This document shows, piece after piece, positions 53,393 to 64,000 of a DNA stretch of 64,000 bases. Made by a program: the position numbers and the translations under genes. The stretch spans positions 100,910-164,909 of the forward strand of contig NZ_BBYM01000011.1 in the NCBI RefSeq assembly GCF_001570405.1, written 5' to 3'. Position 1 is the stretch's first letter, and every line of letters starts with the position of its first letter. The notes beneath the pieces are model-generated. The model had not been told where the DNA came from, made no database searches, and saw only the letters and a program-made list of their open reading frames with translations. This DNA is from Microtetraspora niveoalba (lineage in GTDB: Bacteria > Actinomycetota > Actinomycetes > Streptosporangiales > Streptosporangiaceae).

Positions 53393-55585
53393 CTAGATCA
53401 GGGCGAGGGGCTCGGCGGGGAAGTAGCCCTGGAGCCGAGCGGAGCCGAGCAGGCGGCCGACGGCGGTCTCGCGGACGCAGATGTAGGAGTACCGGTCCGC
53501 CGAGTACACGCGCACCCCGTCGGCCCGGCACTGGCGCATGATCACCTCGTCCCAGTCGTCCGAGACGTCGGCGAAGCCCAGGTCGGAGAGCACCTGGCGG
53601 CGGCCGAGCAGCGTGCCGCCGCCCAGCTCAGGCAGGAACCTGTGCTCGGCGCCCGGCTGGCGCAGGAGCGTGGCCCCCACCTCGGGCAGATGCGCATAGA
53701 ACGACGCCTTCCCCACGATCTCGGCGTCCGTGGAGCCGAAGTGGCGGAAGAGGTCGGACAGGTAGTGCTGGCCGTACACGTCCCGGGGGTCGAAGACCGC
53801 GACGTAGTCGCCCTCGGCGAGCCGCAGCGCCCGGTCGAGGGCCGCGCCGCGGGTCAGCGGGACCTCGGGGACCCGTACGACGAGGTCCTGGAGGACGGCC
53901 ACGCCCTGCGGCAGCGCCGGGCCGGCGGCCTGCGCGCCCTCGCCGGAGACGGCCGTCTGGAGCGGGGCGAGGATCTGGCGGGCGCTCTTCTCGACCAGCC
54001 CGGCGTCCAGGCCCTCGGCGACGATGACGAGCTGCCCCGGCACGTGCGCCTGGCGCGCGATCTGGTCCAGGAGGTGCTCCAGCTCGGCCGCGCCATGGAC
54101 GGCCGCGATGACCGAGACGGTGCCGGTGTTGCGGACGTTCGGGAGCCCGACCACGTCGAACACCGGGTCGAGCAGCGGCGTGACGGATTCGGTGCGGCGC
54201 CAGCCCAGATGGGCCTCGCGGTCGAGGCCCACGGCGTCCGCGAGCAGCGCCTCCGCCTGCGCCACCGTCACCTCGGGTTTGACCCCGGCGGCCAGCCTGA
54301 GCACGGGCGTGGCGCAGGCCGCGATCTCGGCGACGACCCGCGCGTCGGCGTCGGCCACCGCCACCACGAGCCCGGCCCGCCGGTACGCGGTCAGGACGTC
54401 GTCGTAGGACGTCTTGTCGTCGTCCTGTCCGGGGAGCGGCCGCCAGACGCGCCCGCCGAGCGTGGGGTCGGCCCCCTGAGGCTGCGGCGTACCGGTCGCG
54501 GAGGCGGCCTCGCTCTGGGCCCCACTCTGGGGCTCCACCGCGTTCGCCATCCCGTCGGCCGTCCCGTCGGCGGGCTCGGCCGGGCGGGCCGGCAGCGCCA
54601 CGGCGCCGAGCGTGAAGACGTCGGAGGTGCGGCCGCCGACCGCCGGGATCGGGTTGTGGACGCGCGGCTGCACGGCCAGCGGGAGGACGCCGACGCGGTC
54701 GTGGCGCAGCGCGGACCGCCATTCGCGGGCCCGCGCCTCGGTCGTCGTCAGGACGTACTCGAAGTGCTCCGCCGCCGGGATCGCGCGCGAGATCGCGCCC
54801 CCGGAGTGCCAGAAGACGGTCTTGACGCCGCGCTTGCGGCACGCCTCCACGAGGTCGCGCAGCGCCCGCGACTCGCCGGCCAGCGCCTCCAGCCAGCGCC
54901 CGCCGTTGCCCTGCCGGGGGCCGGGCTGTACGGACTCGACGAAGAGCAGGTGCGGCTGGTGCCGGTCGAGCATCGCGGCCCAGTTCTCGGGGCCGAAGTT
55001 CGTCACCTGCCGCCACTCGTAGCGCAGCAGCGCCTCGGTCTGCCGGTCCACGATCGCGGCGACGGTGAGGTACGGCCGGGCCAGCGGGCCCTTGGGCACC
55101 TCGAAGCCGTCGGCCATGGGAGCGGAGACCTCGGGCGCCCGCGGGTCGGGCGCGACCGGCGTCGCGGGGGGCTCGCCGACGTCGGGCAGTTCGGGCTTGA
55201 ATTCGGAGCGTTTGGGGGCGGGCCGTTTCTTCACCGGCTCCTTGAGGGTCCTGGCGACCGTGCCGGGATTCTTGGTGTGCAGCGCGTCGCCGAGCTTGAG
55301 CCAGCGGCTCTCCTGCACCGAGGCGAGCTTCCACTGGGTGACCTCGGTCTGGTAGCGCTGCTCGGCCAGTTGCTTGGCGAGTTGCGTGTTCTGCCGCTCG
55401 GCGGTCCTGGCCCGGACCTCGGCCTCGCGCATCCGCGTCAGCGCCTCGGCCTCGGAGCGCGCCGCCTCGTCGAGCCGCCGCTCGTAGTCGGCGAGCAGCC
55501 GGGCCAGCTCCGCCGCCCCCGCGGCCTCCTCGACGGCCTGCGCCAATGCGCGCTTGACGCTCTCGAGGTCGCTCGTCTCGCTCAT
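53393..55585 (-). CDS. Two-domain glycosyltransferase-like protein with N-terminal coiled coil
   Basis: A 730-residue protein. Residues 1-90 form a coiled coil (ADYERRLDEAARSEAEALTRM), then a basic linker. A middle GT-B-like region (about 170-480) resembles CgeB/YkvP-type spore or wall glycosyltransferases (LLFVESVQ, RGVKTVFWHSGG, HFEYVLTTT). The C-terminal 220 residues look like a GT-A domain (VSVIAAVHGAAELEHLLDQIARQ, EGDYVAVFDPRDVYGQHYLSDL, GGGTLLGRRQVL). That order recalls the family B enzymes of the island, but DPRD replaces their DDDD, so the metal site looks altered. The ATG at 55585 has GGAG at 6 nt. Confidence 0.8.
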   Translation of the reverse strand: MSETSDLESVKRALAQAVEEAAGAAELARLLADYERRLDEAARSEAEALTRMREAEVRARTAERQNTQLAKQLAEQRYQTEVTQWKLASVQESRWLKLGDALHTKNPGTVARTLKEPVKKRPAPKRSEFKPELPDVGEPPATPVAPDPRAPEVSAPMADGFEVPKGPLARPYLTVAAIVDRQTEALLRYEWRQVTNFGPENWAAMLDRHQPHLLFVESVQPGPRQGNGGRWLEALAGESRALRDLVEACRKRGVKTVFWHSGGAISRAIPAAEHFEYVLTTTEARAREWRSALRHDRVGVLPLAVQPRVHNPIPAVGGRTSDVFTLGAVALPARPAEPADGTADGMANAVEPQSGAQSEAASATGTPQPQGADPTLGGRVWRPLPGQDDDKTSYDDVLTAYRRAGLVVAVADADARVVAEIAACATPVLRLAAGVKPEVTVAQAEALLADAVGLDREAHLGWRRTESVTPLLDPVFDVVGLPNVRNTGTVSVIAAVHGAAELEHLLDQIARQAHVPGQLVIVAEGLDAGLVEKSARQILAPLQTAVSGEGAQAAGPALPQGVAVLQDLVVRVPEVPLTRGAALDRALRLAEGDYVAVFDPRDVYGQHYLSDLFRHFGSTDAEIVGKASFYAHLPEVGATLLRQPGAEHRFLPELGGGTLLGRRQVLSDLGFADVSDDWDEVIMRQCRADGVRVYSADRYSYICVRETAVGRLLGSARLQGYFPAEPLALI

Positions 55586-55928
55586 GGGTCACTCCGCGGT
55601 AGTCCGAAAAGGCGGGAGTCACAATATTCGCAGATCACTCGGATCGATCTCCGCTCCCCGAACCACTGCGAAACTCCGCACAGCTTCCGAGATCCGGCTG
55701 ACCATGAACTTACCGGCGAAGCGCCGCGACATGGCCGGCGGATCTCGCCGCACACCGACGGCCGCGTCCCCGCAACCGGCCGGCGAAGCTTCCACGGCAC
55801 CGGCGACGAAATCTCCACAGCACCAGCGACCATCTGTCCACACACCCTGCGACTTTCTTTCCACAGACCCCGCGGCCATCTCGCCATACCGACTTCTCCC
55901 GCGCCTGCCTCTGTGGCATCGTGACCTG
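55586..55928. other. Gap holding a degenerate tandem repeat array
   Basis: 343 bp between divergent genes. The rightward two thirds is the 23-bp repeat array described separately; the left third is AT-richer and should hold the promoter of the leftward glycosyltransferase gene. Long open frames on both strands are a by-product of the stop-free repeats. Confidence 0.65.
55698..55882. repeat. Degenerate 23-bp tandem repeat array
   Basis: Four units of exactly 23 bp run head to tail (55791-55813, 55814-55836, 55837-55859, 55860-55882). Each begins TCCAC, with an approximate consensus TCCACAGCACCNGCGACCAT followed by CTC. Three or four more diverged units extend left to about 55698, one of them 24 bp. 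The array ends 46 bp before the DUF4143 ATPase start. A 23-nt period is not a multiple of three, which argues against coding. Confidence 0.75.
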
Positions 55929-57200
55929 GTGGTCACCCCTTCTCAGACGCCGATGGGCCGGGTCGTTCCGCGCCACGCAGAGCGCACGGTCGCGGAAGCG
56001 ATGTCGGACACCCGTGTCGTGCTCCTCAACGGAGCACGACAGTGTGGCAAGAGCACGCTGGTGCGACTGATCTCGAAGGATCGGACGGCCGAGTGGCGCA
56101 ACCTCGACACGCCGGCCGTGCGGCAGGCCGCGCTCGCCGACCCGGCTGGATTCGTCGCGTTCCCGGAGCTCATGGTGATCGACGAGATCCAGCGGGTCCC
56201 GGAGCTGCTCCTGTCCATCAAGGAGCAGGTCGACGAAGATCCACGTCCCGGCCGCTATCTGCTGACAGGGTCCGCGCGGGTGCTCGGCCTGCGTACGTTG
56301 CCCGACACATTGCCCGGACGCATGGAAACGGTCGAGCTGTGGCCGTTCTCCCAGGGGGAGATCGACGACGCGCCCGACGGATTCGTGGACGCGATCTTCG
56401 CGGAAGGCGAGAACCTCCACCACACCTCCGCCGTCTCACGCGGCGACTACGCCGCGCGAATCGTGCGCGGCGGATTTCCCGAGGCGGTGGCGCGCACCAA
56501 TCCGCGGCGGCGGGAGCGCTTTCTCGACTCCTATGTGTCCGACCTCATCTCCCGTGACGTCAGCCAATTGTCGGAGATCGAGCGGACGAGTGAGATGCGA
56601 CGGCTCGTGCGTCTCGTAGCGGCACGATCGGGGCAACTTCTGCTCAACGCCGCGATCGGTCGAGACGCCGGGCTGCCCGCGAACACCGCGAGCCGATATC
56701 TCAGCCTGCTCGAAGAGGTCTTCCTGATCAAGCGGATCCCTGCCTGGTCGCGAAATCTGAGTTCGCGGGCGACATCCACCCCCAAGGTGGCCTTCGTCGA
56801 TTCCGGTGTCGCCGCGAACCTTCTCGGCCTCGACCCCCGGAGCCTGCTACGCCCCGAAGGCCCCTTCGGACCGCTTTTGGAGGGATTTGTTCTCATGGAA
56901 CTCGCCCGCCAGCTGACCTGGTCCGACGAACGTGCGGAACTCTTCCACTACCGCACGAAGGACATGATCGAAGTGGACGCCGTTCTGGAGAACCGCCAGG
57001 GCAGGGTCGTAGGCGTGGAGGTGAAGGCCTCCTCCACCGTTCGGTCGGAGGACTTCAAGGGGCTCCGCCACCTGGCGGGTCGGCTGGGTGAGGACTTCGT
57101 CGCGGGGGTCGTCCTCTATACGGGTACGCAGACGCTGCCTTTCGGGCCGAAGCTCCGCGCCGTGCCGGTGAGCGCACTGTGGGAGGTCGCCGGGCGATGA
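55929..57200 (+). CDS. DUF4143 family AAA ATPase
   Basis: A 423-residue protein of the large ATPase family with an N-terminal P-loop domain and a C-terminal DUF4143 nuclease-like region. Visible are Walker A LLNGARQCGKSTLV (about 36-49), Walker B LMVIDEIQRVPELL, the sensor LLTGSARVLGL, a winged-helix stretch (INAAIGRDAGLPANTASRYLSLLEEVFLI-like) and a C-terminal FHYRTKDMIEVDAVLE...VVGVEVKAS segment with the D/E/K pattern of restriction-type folds. Its function is unknown; such ATPases are often linked with mobile elements or defence. The start is uncertain: GTG 55929 or ATG 55953, neither with a clear ribosome binding site. Confidence 0.88.
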   Translation: MVTPSQTPMGRVVPRHAERTVAEAMSDTRVVLLNGARQCGKSTLVRLISKDRTAEWRNLDTPAVRQAALADPAGFVAFPELMVIDEIQRVPELLLSIKEQVDEDPRPGRYLLTGSARVLGLRTLPDTLPGRMETVELWPFSQGEIDDAPDGFVDAIFAEGENLHHTSAVSRGDYAARIVRGGFPEAVARTNPRRRERFLDSYVSDLISRDVSQLSEIERTSEMRRLVRLVAARSGQLLLNAAIGRDAGLPANTASRYLSLLEEVFLIKRIPAWSRNLSSRATSTPKVAFVDSGVAANLLGLDPRSLLRPEGPFGPLLEGFVLMELARQLTWSDERAELFHYRTKDMIEVDAVLENRQGRVVGVEVKASSTVRSEDFKGLRHLAGRLGEDFVAGVVLYTGTQTLPFGPKLRAVPVSALWEVAGR

Positions 57201-57305
57201 GCCGCCCGGCACGGCGGGGCCGGACGGGGCGTCGCGGTTTCGCGCGTCGTGGGATGGCGGCGCGGATCCGTAGACTCTCCCGTCGAGGTAGAAGGAGGGC
57301 GAACG

Positions 57306-59051
57306 GTGCGCAAAGGTGAGTTGCCGCGATACCAGGCCAGGCCGTACGTGTGTGGTGCCATCGGCCCCTTCGATCCGGCCCGCCTGGACGTGCTGGCCCG
57401 CTCCGGCCCCGCCGTGCGGCTGGTCCATCGGGCGCCCGACGCGGCCCTCCTCACCTCCACGCCGATCAGGCCGTACGGCACGAGCACCGGAGACGGCGGG
57501 GAGCAGGATTCCGGCGGCTCCGGGCCCGCCGCGTTCGCCTGGGGCGGCCGGCTCCCGGTGAGCGCCGCGCCGGGGACCGGCGGCGGGACGCTCGCGGGGA
57601 CGGGGGCGCGGCCGGCCTGGCTGTCCGTCGCCGAGACCTTCGAGACGCCCGGCCTGATCGACGAGCCGGACGAGGTGCTCCTGCACACCGGCGCCTTCGG
57701 CCTCGACGACGTCTACTACCTGGCCGACGGGGACGCGATCTACTTCGCCGGCCTGATCGAGCCGCTGCTCGCCCTCGCGCGCACGCCGTACGAGGTGAAC
57801 TGGGACGCCTGGGCGGCCATTCTCAAGCTGACCTACCCGCTGCTCGAGGACACTCCGTACCGGCAGGTGAAGCGGCTGCCGGGCGCGTCCGCGCTGATCT
57901 GGTCGCGGACCGACCGGCGGGTGCGGGTGGACCGGCGGGCGCCGCGCTGGGTGCGCGAGGAGCCGTTCGACCGGGGCGTGACGGGCGGCGACCTGGTCGA
58001 GCTGCTGCACGAGGCGCTCAAGCCGTACGACAGGGTGCTGGTGCCGGTGAGCGGCGGCTACGACTCGCGGCTGCTGGCGAGCATCGCGGTGGCCGCGAAG
58101 ATGGACGTCGAGTCGTGGACGACCAGCCCGGACGACGGGCTGGACAACGACATCGACTTCGCGCGGTACATCACGCGGGAGCTCGGCCTGCCGCACCGAA
58201 TTATCCCGCAATATCCCGAAAAATACCCGGAAGAGGCGCTGTGGGCGGCTCGGCGGCTGGAGTACCTGACCAGCCACCACGCCTGGTACTCCCCGTTCGC
58301 CCGGGAGGTCCACGCCGCCGGACGGCCGGTGGTGGACGGCCTGGCCGGCGGCCCGCTGATGAAGAACTTCCTCATCACCGCCGACGCCGTCGGCGCCGGG
58401 ACCGGCGCCACTCGGCGCGAGGCGCTCCTGGCCGCCCTGGCGACCGGCGAGCCCCACATGCCCGTCCTCGGCGACGCCGCGCTCGCCTGGATGGACGACC
58501 GGGTGCGCGCCGCCTTCACCCGGGCCACCTCGATGCTGCACGGCCACCGCTCCGAGCTGCCGCTCAGCGTGCTGCACACACGCACCGCGCGGGGCATCGC
58601 GCGCTCCCCGGTCAACCTGGTGGGCCCGGAGGCCACGCCGGTGTTCCCGTTCCTGCACCCGGAGTTCTTCGACGCGGCCCTCTCGGTGCCGGTGACGCGC
58701 AAGGAGGGCGGCAGGTTCTACCGGGAGATCCTGCGGGCGGCCAACCCCAGGGTGGCGACGCTGCCGTCCACCAACGGCGCCCTCCCCCACCGCCGGGTGC
58801 CGCTACGGTCGAACGGCCCGGTCGCCCGCGAGTGGAACCACCGGATGTTGCGCAAGGCGGCGACCGTCCCGGGCCTGATGTCGCCCCAGATGCTGGAGGT
58901 CGTCGCGCAGGGCCCGGACGCGCTGGCGTCGTTCGGCTCGTGGAACTCCCGCTTCTGGCTGCGCGGCCTGGTGCTGTTCGGCGCGTGGCTGGGCGACTAC
59001 GAGGACGTCCTCGGCGACCTCACTCCCCCGTGGTCCGGAAGCATCGGCTGA
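57306..59051 (+). CDS. Asparagine-synthetase-like protein lacking the glutaminase cysteine
   Basis: A 581-residue protein. Its C-terminal half has the ATP-pyrophosphatase loop VLVPVSGGYDSRLLAS (about 245-260) with SGGYDS, then DNDIDFARYI and FPFLHPEFFDAALSVP, matching the synthetase domain of AsnB relatives. The N-terminal half (GAFGLDDVYYLADGDAIYFAGLI) looks like the Ntn-type domain of the family, but the chain starts MRKGELPRY and has no N-terminal cysteine, so glutamine-driven amidation is unlikely. It may join another amine or carboxylate by adenylation, as beta-lactam synthetases do. The GTG at 57306 has AAGGAGG at about 7 nt. It stands alone. Confidence 0.86.
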   Translation: MRKGELPRYQARPYVCGAIGPFDPARLDVLARSGPAVRLVHRAPDAALLTSTPIRPYGTSTGDGGEQDSGGSGPAAFAWGGRLPVSAAPGTGGGTLAGTGARPAWLSVAETFETPGLIDEPDEVLLHTGAFGLDDVYYLADGDAIYFAGLIEPLLALARTPYEVNWDAWAAILKLTYPLLEDTPYRQVKRLPGASALIWSRTDRRVRVDRRAPRWVREEPFDRGVTGGDLVELLHEALKPYDRVLVPVSGGYDSRLLASIAVAAKMDVESWTTSPDDGLDNDIDFARYITRELGLPHRIIPQYPEKYPEEALWAARRLEYLTSHHAWYSPFAREVHAAGRPVVDGLAGGPLMKNFLITADAVGAGTGATRREALLAALATGEPHMPVLGDAALAWMDDRVRAAFTRATSMLHGHRSELPLSVLHTRTARGIARSPVNLVGPEATPVFPFLHPEFFDAALSVPVTRKEGGRFYREILRAANPRVATLPSTNGALPHRRVPLRSNGPVAREWNHRMLRKAATVPGLMSPQMLEVVAQGPDALASFGSWNSRFWLRGLVLFGAWLGDYEDVLGDLTPPWSGSIG

Positions 59052-59282
59052 CGGCTCCGCCGGCGGCCCGGCCGTCGCCCGCGCGCGGCTCGCGAGGGCG
59101 ACGGCGAGATGACTCTCCGCGATCATGCGGCAATAGACGAAAAGCACTTGTCAGGGCGGAGTAACGACTCCTTGTCAGACCCGGGCGAGTGGTAGTTTCT
59201 TGTTATGTATATGGCATGAGCTGGCATACAGCTGCGGAGTGTGACCAGGCCACCCCACCCCTTCCTCATCAAGCGAGACCAG

Positions 59283-61121
<1,839 letters not shown>

Positions 61122-61131
61122 GAACCGTCCT

Positions 61132-61162
61132 CCCGGTGATCGGCCGACGGCCGATCACCGGG
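61132..61162. terminator. Bidirectional terminator between treS and the exporter genes
   Basis: A perfect 15-bp inverted repeat centred at 61147 (arms CCCGGTGATCGGCCG and its complement). It lies between convergent genes, 11 bp after the treS stop. Confidence 0.8.
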
Positions 61163-61169
61163 ACTCCCG

Positions 61170-63428
61170 TCAGCGGGCGCTGTGCGGCACCCGGGCGCGC
61201 GCCGCCCGCCGGGCCGGGATCAGCGTGATGAGCAGCGACGCGCCCACCGCGACCAGCACGGAGGCGGCGAGCATCCCCGGTGTGGGTGCGCGGCCGATCC
61301 CCGCCCCCACGCCGCTCTCGCGTCCCTCCAGATCGATCAGTACGGCCGAGAGGGACGCGCCCGCCGCGGTGCCGGCCACCACGCCGCAGACGGCGAGCAG
61401 GCCGGTGCCGGCCACCAGCGTCGCCATGACCTGGCGCGGGGTGAGCCCCATCGCCTTGAGCACCGCCAGGTCCGGCGCGTGGTCGCGCAGGCCGAGCGCG
61501 CTCGCGGTCAGCAGGTTCGCCAGGCCGATCAGCGCCAGCACGACGACCAGCGCGATGATGATCATCCTTATGATCGACAACCGGTCGGCCGGGTTCACCA
61601 CCTGGGAGACGTCGAGCGACATGCCATGCAGCCGGGTCCGCACCTCGGCGGGGTCGGCCCCCTCGCGCAGCACGAGGCTGTAGAACTGCGGCACCGCGTC
61701 CTTGGCCGCCAGGCTGTCCAGCCCGAACGAGAGCACCTCGCCGTCGTGCTCGGGCTCCACGACCCGGCCGACGATCCGGACGATCAGCGGCGTGCCGCCG
61801 ATCGTCATCCGCACCCGATCGCCGATGTGGACGCCCAGCAGGTCGAGCAGGCCCTGCCCGGCCACCGCCTCGCCCCGGTCGCGGTACATCCGTCCCTCCA
61901 CGACCGGGAACGGATAGGGGTCGGCGGACCGGCCGAGCGCCCGGGTGCGCACCGTACGCGTCTGCCACGGCACGAGCGCGTCCGGTTCCGCGCCGGGATA
62001 GACCGCCGCGACGTCCGGGTCGGCGGCGGCCCGCCTGAGCGCCTCGTCCGCCGTCAGGTCCCCGGGACGTACGGTCAGCGCGGCGGCCTGGCCGACCCGC
62101 TCCGGATGCCGGATGAAGTCGTCGAGCGTCGACCAGCAGCCGAGCCCGATGGAGATCATCATCATCGGGATGGCCACCCCGGACACCGTGAGCAGCGCGG
62201 GGGTCCGGCGGGTGAACGCGTCCCGCGCGCCCAGCACCAGCGCGGGCGGCAGCCGTACGAGCAGGGCCACCCGGGCCAGCCGGGACAGGTGGCCGCGCGG
62301 CGGCGCCGCGGGCGAGGCGGGGATCGGCGGCGTACGGCCGCCGCCCCAGGCGGGCACCCACACCGAGCCCAGGACGACCAGGCCGGTGCCGAGGGCGATC
62401 GCGGCGAACGGTCCGGGAGAGAGCGGGACGACCACGGTGTCCGGCAGCGCGTACGCGGTGATCAGGCGGCCCACGACCAGCCCGGCCACGATCCCGACCA
62501 GGCCGAGGACGCCGTGCTCGGCGACCAGCGTCCACGTCACCTGGCGCCGGGTGAAGCCGAGCGACTTCAGCGTGGCGATGTCGCGCACCTGGCCGAGCAC
62601 CCGGCCTCCGGTGGCGTTGGCGAGGGCGAGGGCCGCGGCGACCAGCCCGGCGATGCCGAAGAGGGCGAGCAGCAGGCCGAGCAGCCGGTTGTCGAGCTCC
62701 ATCGACGCCCGCACCTCGCGCCAGGTGGACACCCGCTGCACCTGGTTGTCGAGCACGGTGACGGCCCGCTGCACGACGAGGTCGGTGTCGTCGGGGTCGG
62801 CGAGCCGCAGCCCGACGACGCTCTCGGTGCGGCCGGCGGCGGGCTCGACGACGTCGAGCGTCCCGGCCAGCGTCCAGACGAGGCCCGGGGCCCAGTCGGG
62901 ATAGAAGCCCTGGTCGCCGCTCTCGGCCAGGCCGGCCACGACCAGGGCGTGCGTGGCGCCGTTCAGGCCGGTGACCGGGAACGGGCTGCCCGGCGCCAGC
63001 CCGAGCTCGCGCGCGAACGACCGCTCGACCACGACCGCGTCCGGGTCGCGCACGTCGAGCCAGCGTCCCTCGCGCAGCAGCGGGCGGGCGACCGCCTGGA
63101 ACGCGGCGGGCGTCTCCTGCAGGGCGATGGGCACCTTGCGCCCGCGCGAGGCCAGGGTGGCCGGCGCGCTCCGGTACGGCCCGGCCAGGTCGGTGACGCC
63201 GTCCAGCCCCCGCAGGGCGACGACGTCGGGGGTGTCCTTGGTGTGGATCCAGATGTGCGCGCCGTTCCCCCGGGTGAACAGGCCGCGCCAGGGGTTGGTG
63301 CCGTCTTCGAGCAGGGTGGCCGCGGTGACGAGCGCGGTGACGATCCCGGCGACGGTGAGGATCGTGAGCAGCGCCTGGCCCCGGCGCGCGCGCAGGTCGG
63401 CGCGGATCCAGCGCAGCTCGGCCCGCAC
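61170..63428 (-). CDS. FtsX-like ABC transporter permease
   Basis: A 752-residue membrane subunit of a MacB/LolCE-type exporter. An N-terminal helix ([20 protein letters not shown]) is followed by an outer domain (about 40-230), a block of three helices near 250-370 with [17 protein letters not shown], a further helix and a second outer domain, and a last block ([18 protein letters not shown] and [22 protein letters not shown]). The paired SLGFTRRQV and AMGLTPRQV motifs are the coupling helices of the two FtsX domains. It starts at GTG, 3 bp after the ATPase gene stop. The cargo is unknown; lipoproteins, peptides or drugs are typical. Confidence 0.94.
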   Translation of the reverse strand: MRAELRWIRADLRARRGQALLTILTVAGIVTALVTAATLLEDGTNPWRGLFTRGNGAHIWIHTKDTPDVVALRGLDGVTDLAGPYRSAPATLASRGRKVPIALQETPAAFQAVARPLLREGRWLDVRDPDAVVVERSFARELGLAPGSPFPVTGLNGATHALVVAGLAESGDQGFYPDWAPGLVWTLAGTLDVVEPAAGRTESVVGLRLADPDDTDLVVQRAVTVLDNQVQRVSTWREVRASMELDNRLLGLLLALFGIAGLVAAALALANATGGRVLGQVRDIATLKSLGFTRRQVTWTLVAEHGVLGLVGIVAGLVVGRLITAYALPDTVVVPLSPGPFAAIALGTGLVVLGSVWVPAWGGGRTPPIPASPAAPPRGHLSRLARVALLVRLPPALVLGARDAFTRRTPALLTVSGVAIPMMMISIGLGCWSTLDDFIRHPERVGQAAALTVRPGDLTADEALRRAAADPDVAAVYPGAEPDALVPWQTRTVRTRALGRSADPYPFPVVEGRMYRDRGEAVAGQGLLDLLGVHIGDRVRMTIGGTPLIVRIVGRVVEPEHDGEVLSFGLDSLAAKDAVPQFYSLVLREGADPAEVRTRLHGMSLDVSQVVNPADRLSIIRMIIIALVVVLALIGLANLLTASALGLRDHAPDLAVLKAMGLTPRQVMATLVAGTGLLAVCGVVAGTAAGASLSAVLIDLEGRESGVGAGIGRAPTPGMLAASVLVAVGASLLITLIPARRAARARVPHSAR

Positions 63429-63431
63429 GCC

Positions 63432-64000
63432 TCAGCCCCGCAGCTCGACGACGTCGCCCACCGTTCCGGCCGGGCGGCGGCGTGCCCTGGGCAGGGCGCC
63501 GTCGTCGACGATCTCGCCGTCGAGGAGGCTGACCACCCGGTCGGCCATGCTGGCCACCCGCGCGTCGTGCGTGACGAGGACGATCGTCTGGCCCTTCCTG
63601 TGCACGTCGGACAGCAGGCGCAGCACGTCCTTGGTGTTGCGGCTGTCGAGATTGCCGGTGGGCTCGTCGGCGAGGAGCAGCCGGGGCTGGTTGGCCAGCG
63701 CGCGGGCCAGCGCGACCCGCTGCTGCTCGCCGCCGGAGAGCTGCGCGGGAGCGGCCGAGGCCCGCTCGGTGAGCCCCAGTTCACCGAGGAGGTACTCACG
63801 CCGCTCCCGGGCCTGCCGCGGGGTTGCCCCGCCGAGCAGCGCGGGCAGCTCGACGTTGTCGGCCACGGTCATGTTGGCGACGAGGTTGAAGAACTGGAAG
63901 ACGAAGCCGACCTTCCGCCGCCGCAGCAGCGCCCACCCGCTCTCGGACAACGTGTCGGCGCGGGTGCCGTCGAGCCAGATCTCCCCGCTCGTACGGACGT
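63432..64000 (-). CDS. ABC transporter ATP-binding protein, MacB/LolD type (partial, N-terminus off the right edge)
   Basis: The visible 189 residues include the Q-loop region [20 protein letters not shown], the signature [15 protein letters not shown], Walker [14 protein letters not shown] and the switch histidine in LVTHD. The N-terminal part with Walker A is outside the window. The frame stays open to the edge, so the TTG at 63950 is not the start. It is co-transcribed with the permease downstream, with a 3-bp gap. Confidence 0.95.
   Translation of the reverse strand, partial: VRTSGEIWLDGTRADTLSESGWALLRRRKVGFVFQFFNLVANMTVADNVELPALLGGATPRQARERREYLLGELGLTERASAAPAQLSGGEQQRVALARALANQPRLLLADEPTGNLDSRNTKDVLRLLSDVHRKGQTIVLVTHDARVASMADRVVSLLDGEIVDDGALPRARRRPAGTVGDVVELRG

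Noticed and set aside
55698..55882. CRISPR array
   Set aside because: Units are contiguous with no spacers and degenerate; no cas genes are nearby.
55582..55936. Minus-strand open frames across the 23-bp array
   Set aside because: The stop-free repeat leaves several frames open at once; the sequence has no start context, and a 23-nt period does not keep frame.

Overview
The window is a GC-rich actinomycete chromosome segment. Codon third positions are almost always G or C, and many starts are GTG or TTG. The order rho - rpmE - prfA - prmC - YrdC - glyA - GlcNAc-1-P transferase - atpIBEFHAGDC - DUF2550, together with nrtL - lysA - hom - thrC - thrB, is the conserved actinobacterial block known from Streptomyces and the Streptosporangiales. 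A Streptosporangiaceae-like host is my best guess from memory of gene orders; I ran no search. I saw no rRNA, tRNA, insertion sequence, prophage or CRISPR array.

Layout. 1-756: an ABC ATPase cut by the left edge. 961-3873: a large LuxR-type ATPase regulator. 3880-7314: a secreted protease joining an M4 and an M28 catalytic domain with a P-domain. 7674-8267: a PduO-type cobalamin adenosyltransferase. 8527-16716: DUF2550 and the full F1Fo ATP synthase operon (minus strand), with two small AtpI/AtpZ-type genes in front. 16846-19440: WecA-like transferase and glyA. 19626-24571: a small envelope group made of a 54-residue membrane protein, a processive-type glycosyltransferase, a class F sortase, and a translationally coupled pair consisting of a long low-complexity protein and a short helical protein. 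24750-27681: YrdC/TsaC, PrmC, RF1 and L31. 28257-31035: a secreted protein, then a SigE-family sigma factor with a membrane partner. 31189-35777: rho, thrB and thrC.

36014-49548 is an island of glycosyltransferase paralogues sitting exactly between thrC and hom, which are normally neighbours. It holds four family A enzymes (GT-A domain with an ED-x-x-LGYRL motif, C-terminal coiled coil), two family B enzymes (DDDDWYGP motif), a membrane-anchored methyltransferase-like protein and a polysaccharide deacetylase. They form two divergent, tightly overlapping operons flanked by single genes. 49825-53366 is hom, lysA and nrtL. Beyond these lie a third glycosyltransferase type whose C-terminus looks like a degenerate family B domain, a DUF4143 ATPase preceded by a degenerate 23-bp tandem repeat array, an asparagine-synthetase-like protein without an N-terminal cysteine, trehalose synthase, and an FtsX-type ABC exporter cut by the right edge.

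Together the housekeeping blocks supply ATP, threonine/lysine precursors, one-carbon units and translation termination. The accessory insertions (19.6-24.6 kb, 28.3-31.0 kb, 36.0-49.5 kb, 53.4-59.1 kb) mostly concern the cell surface. The glycosyltransferase island and the 23-bp repeat array are the most promising places for undescribed biology.
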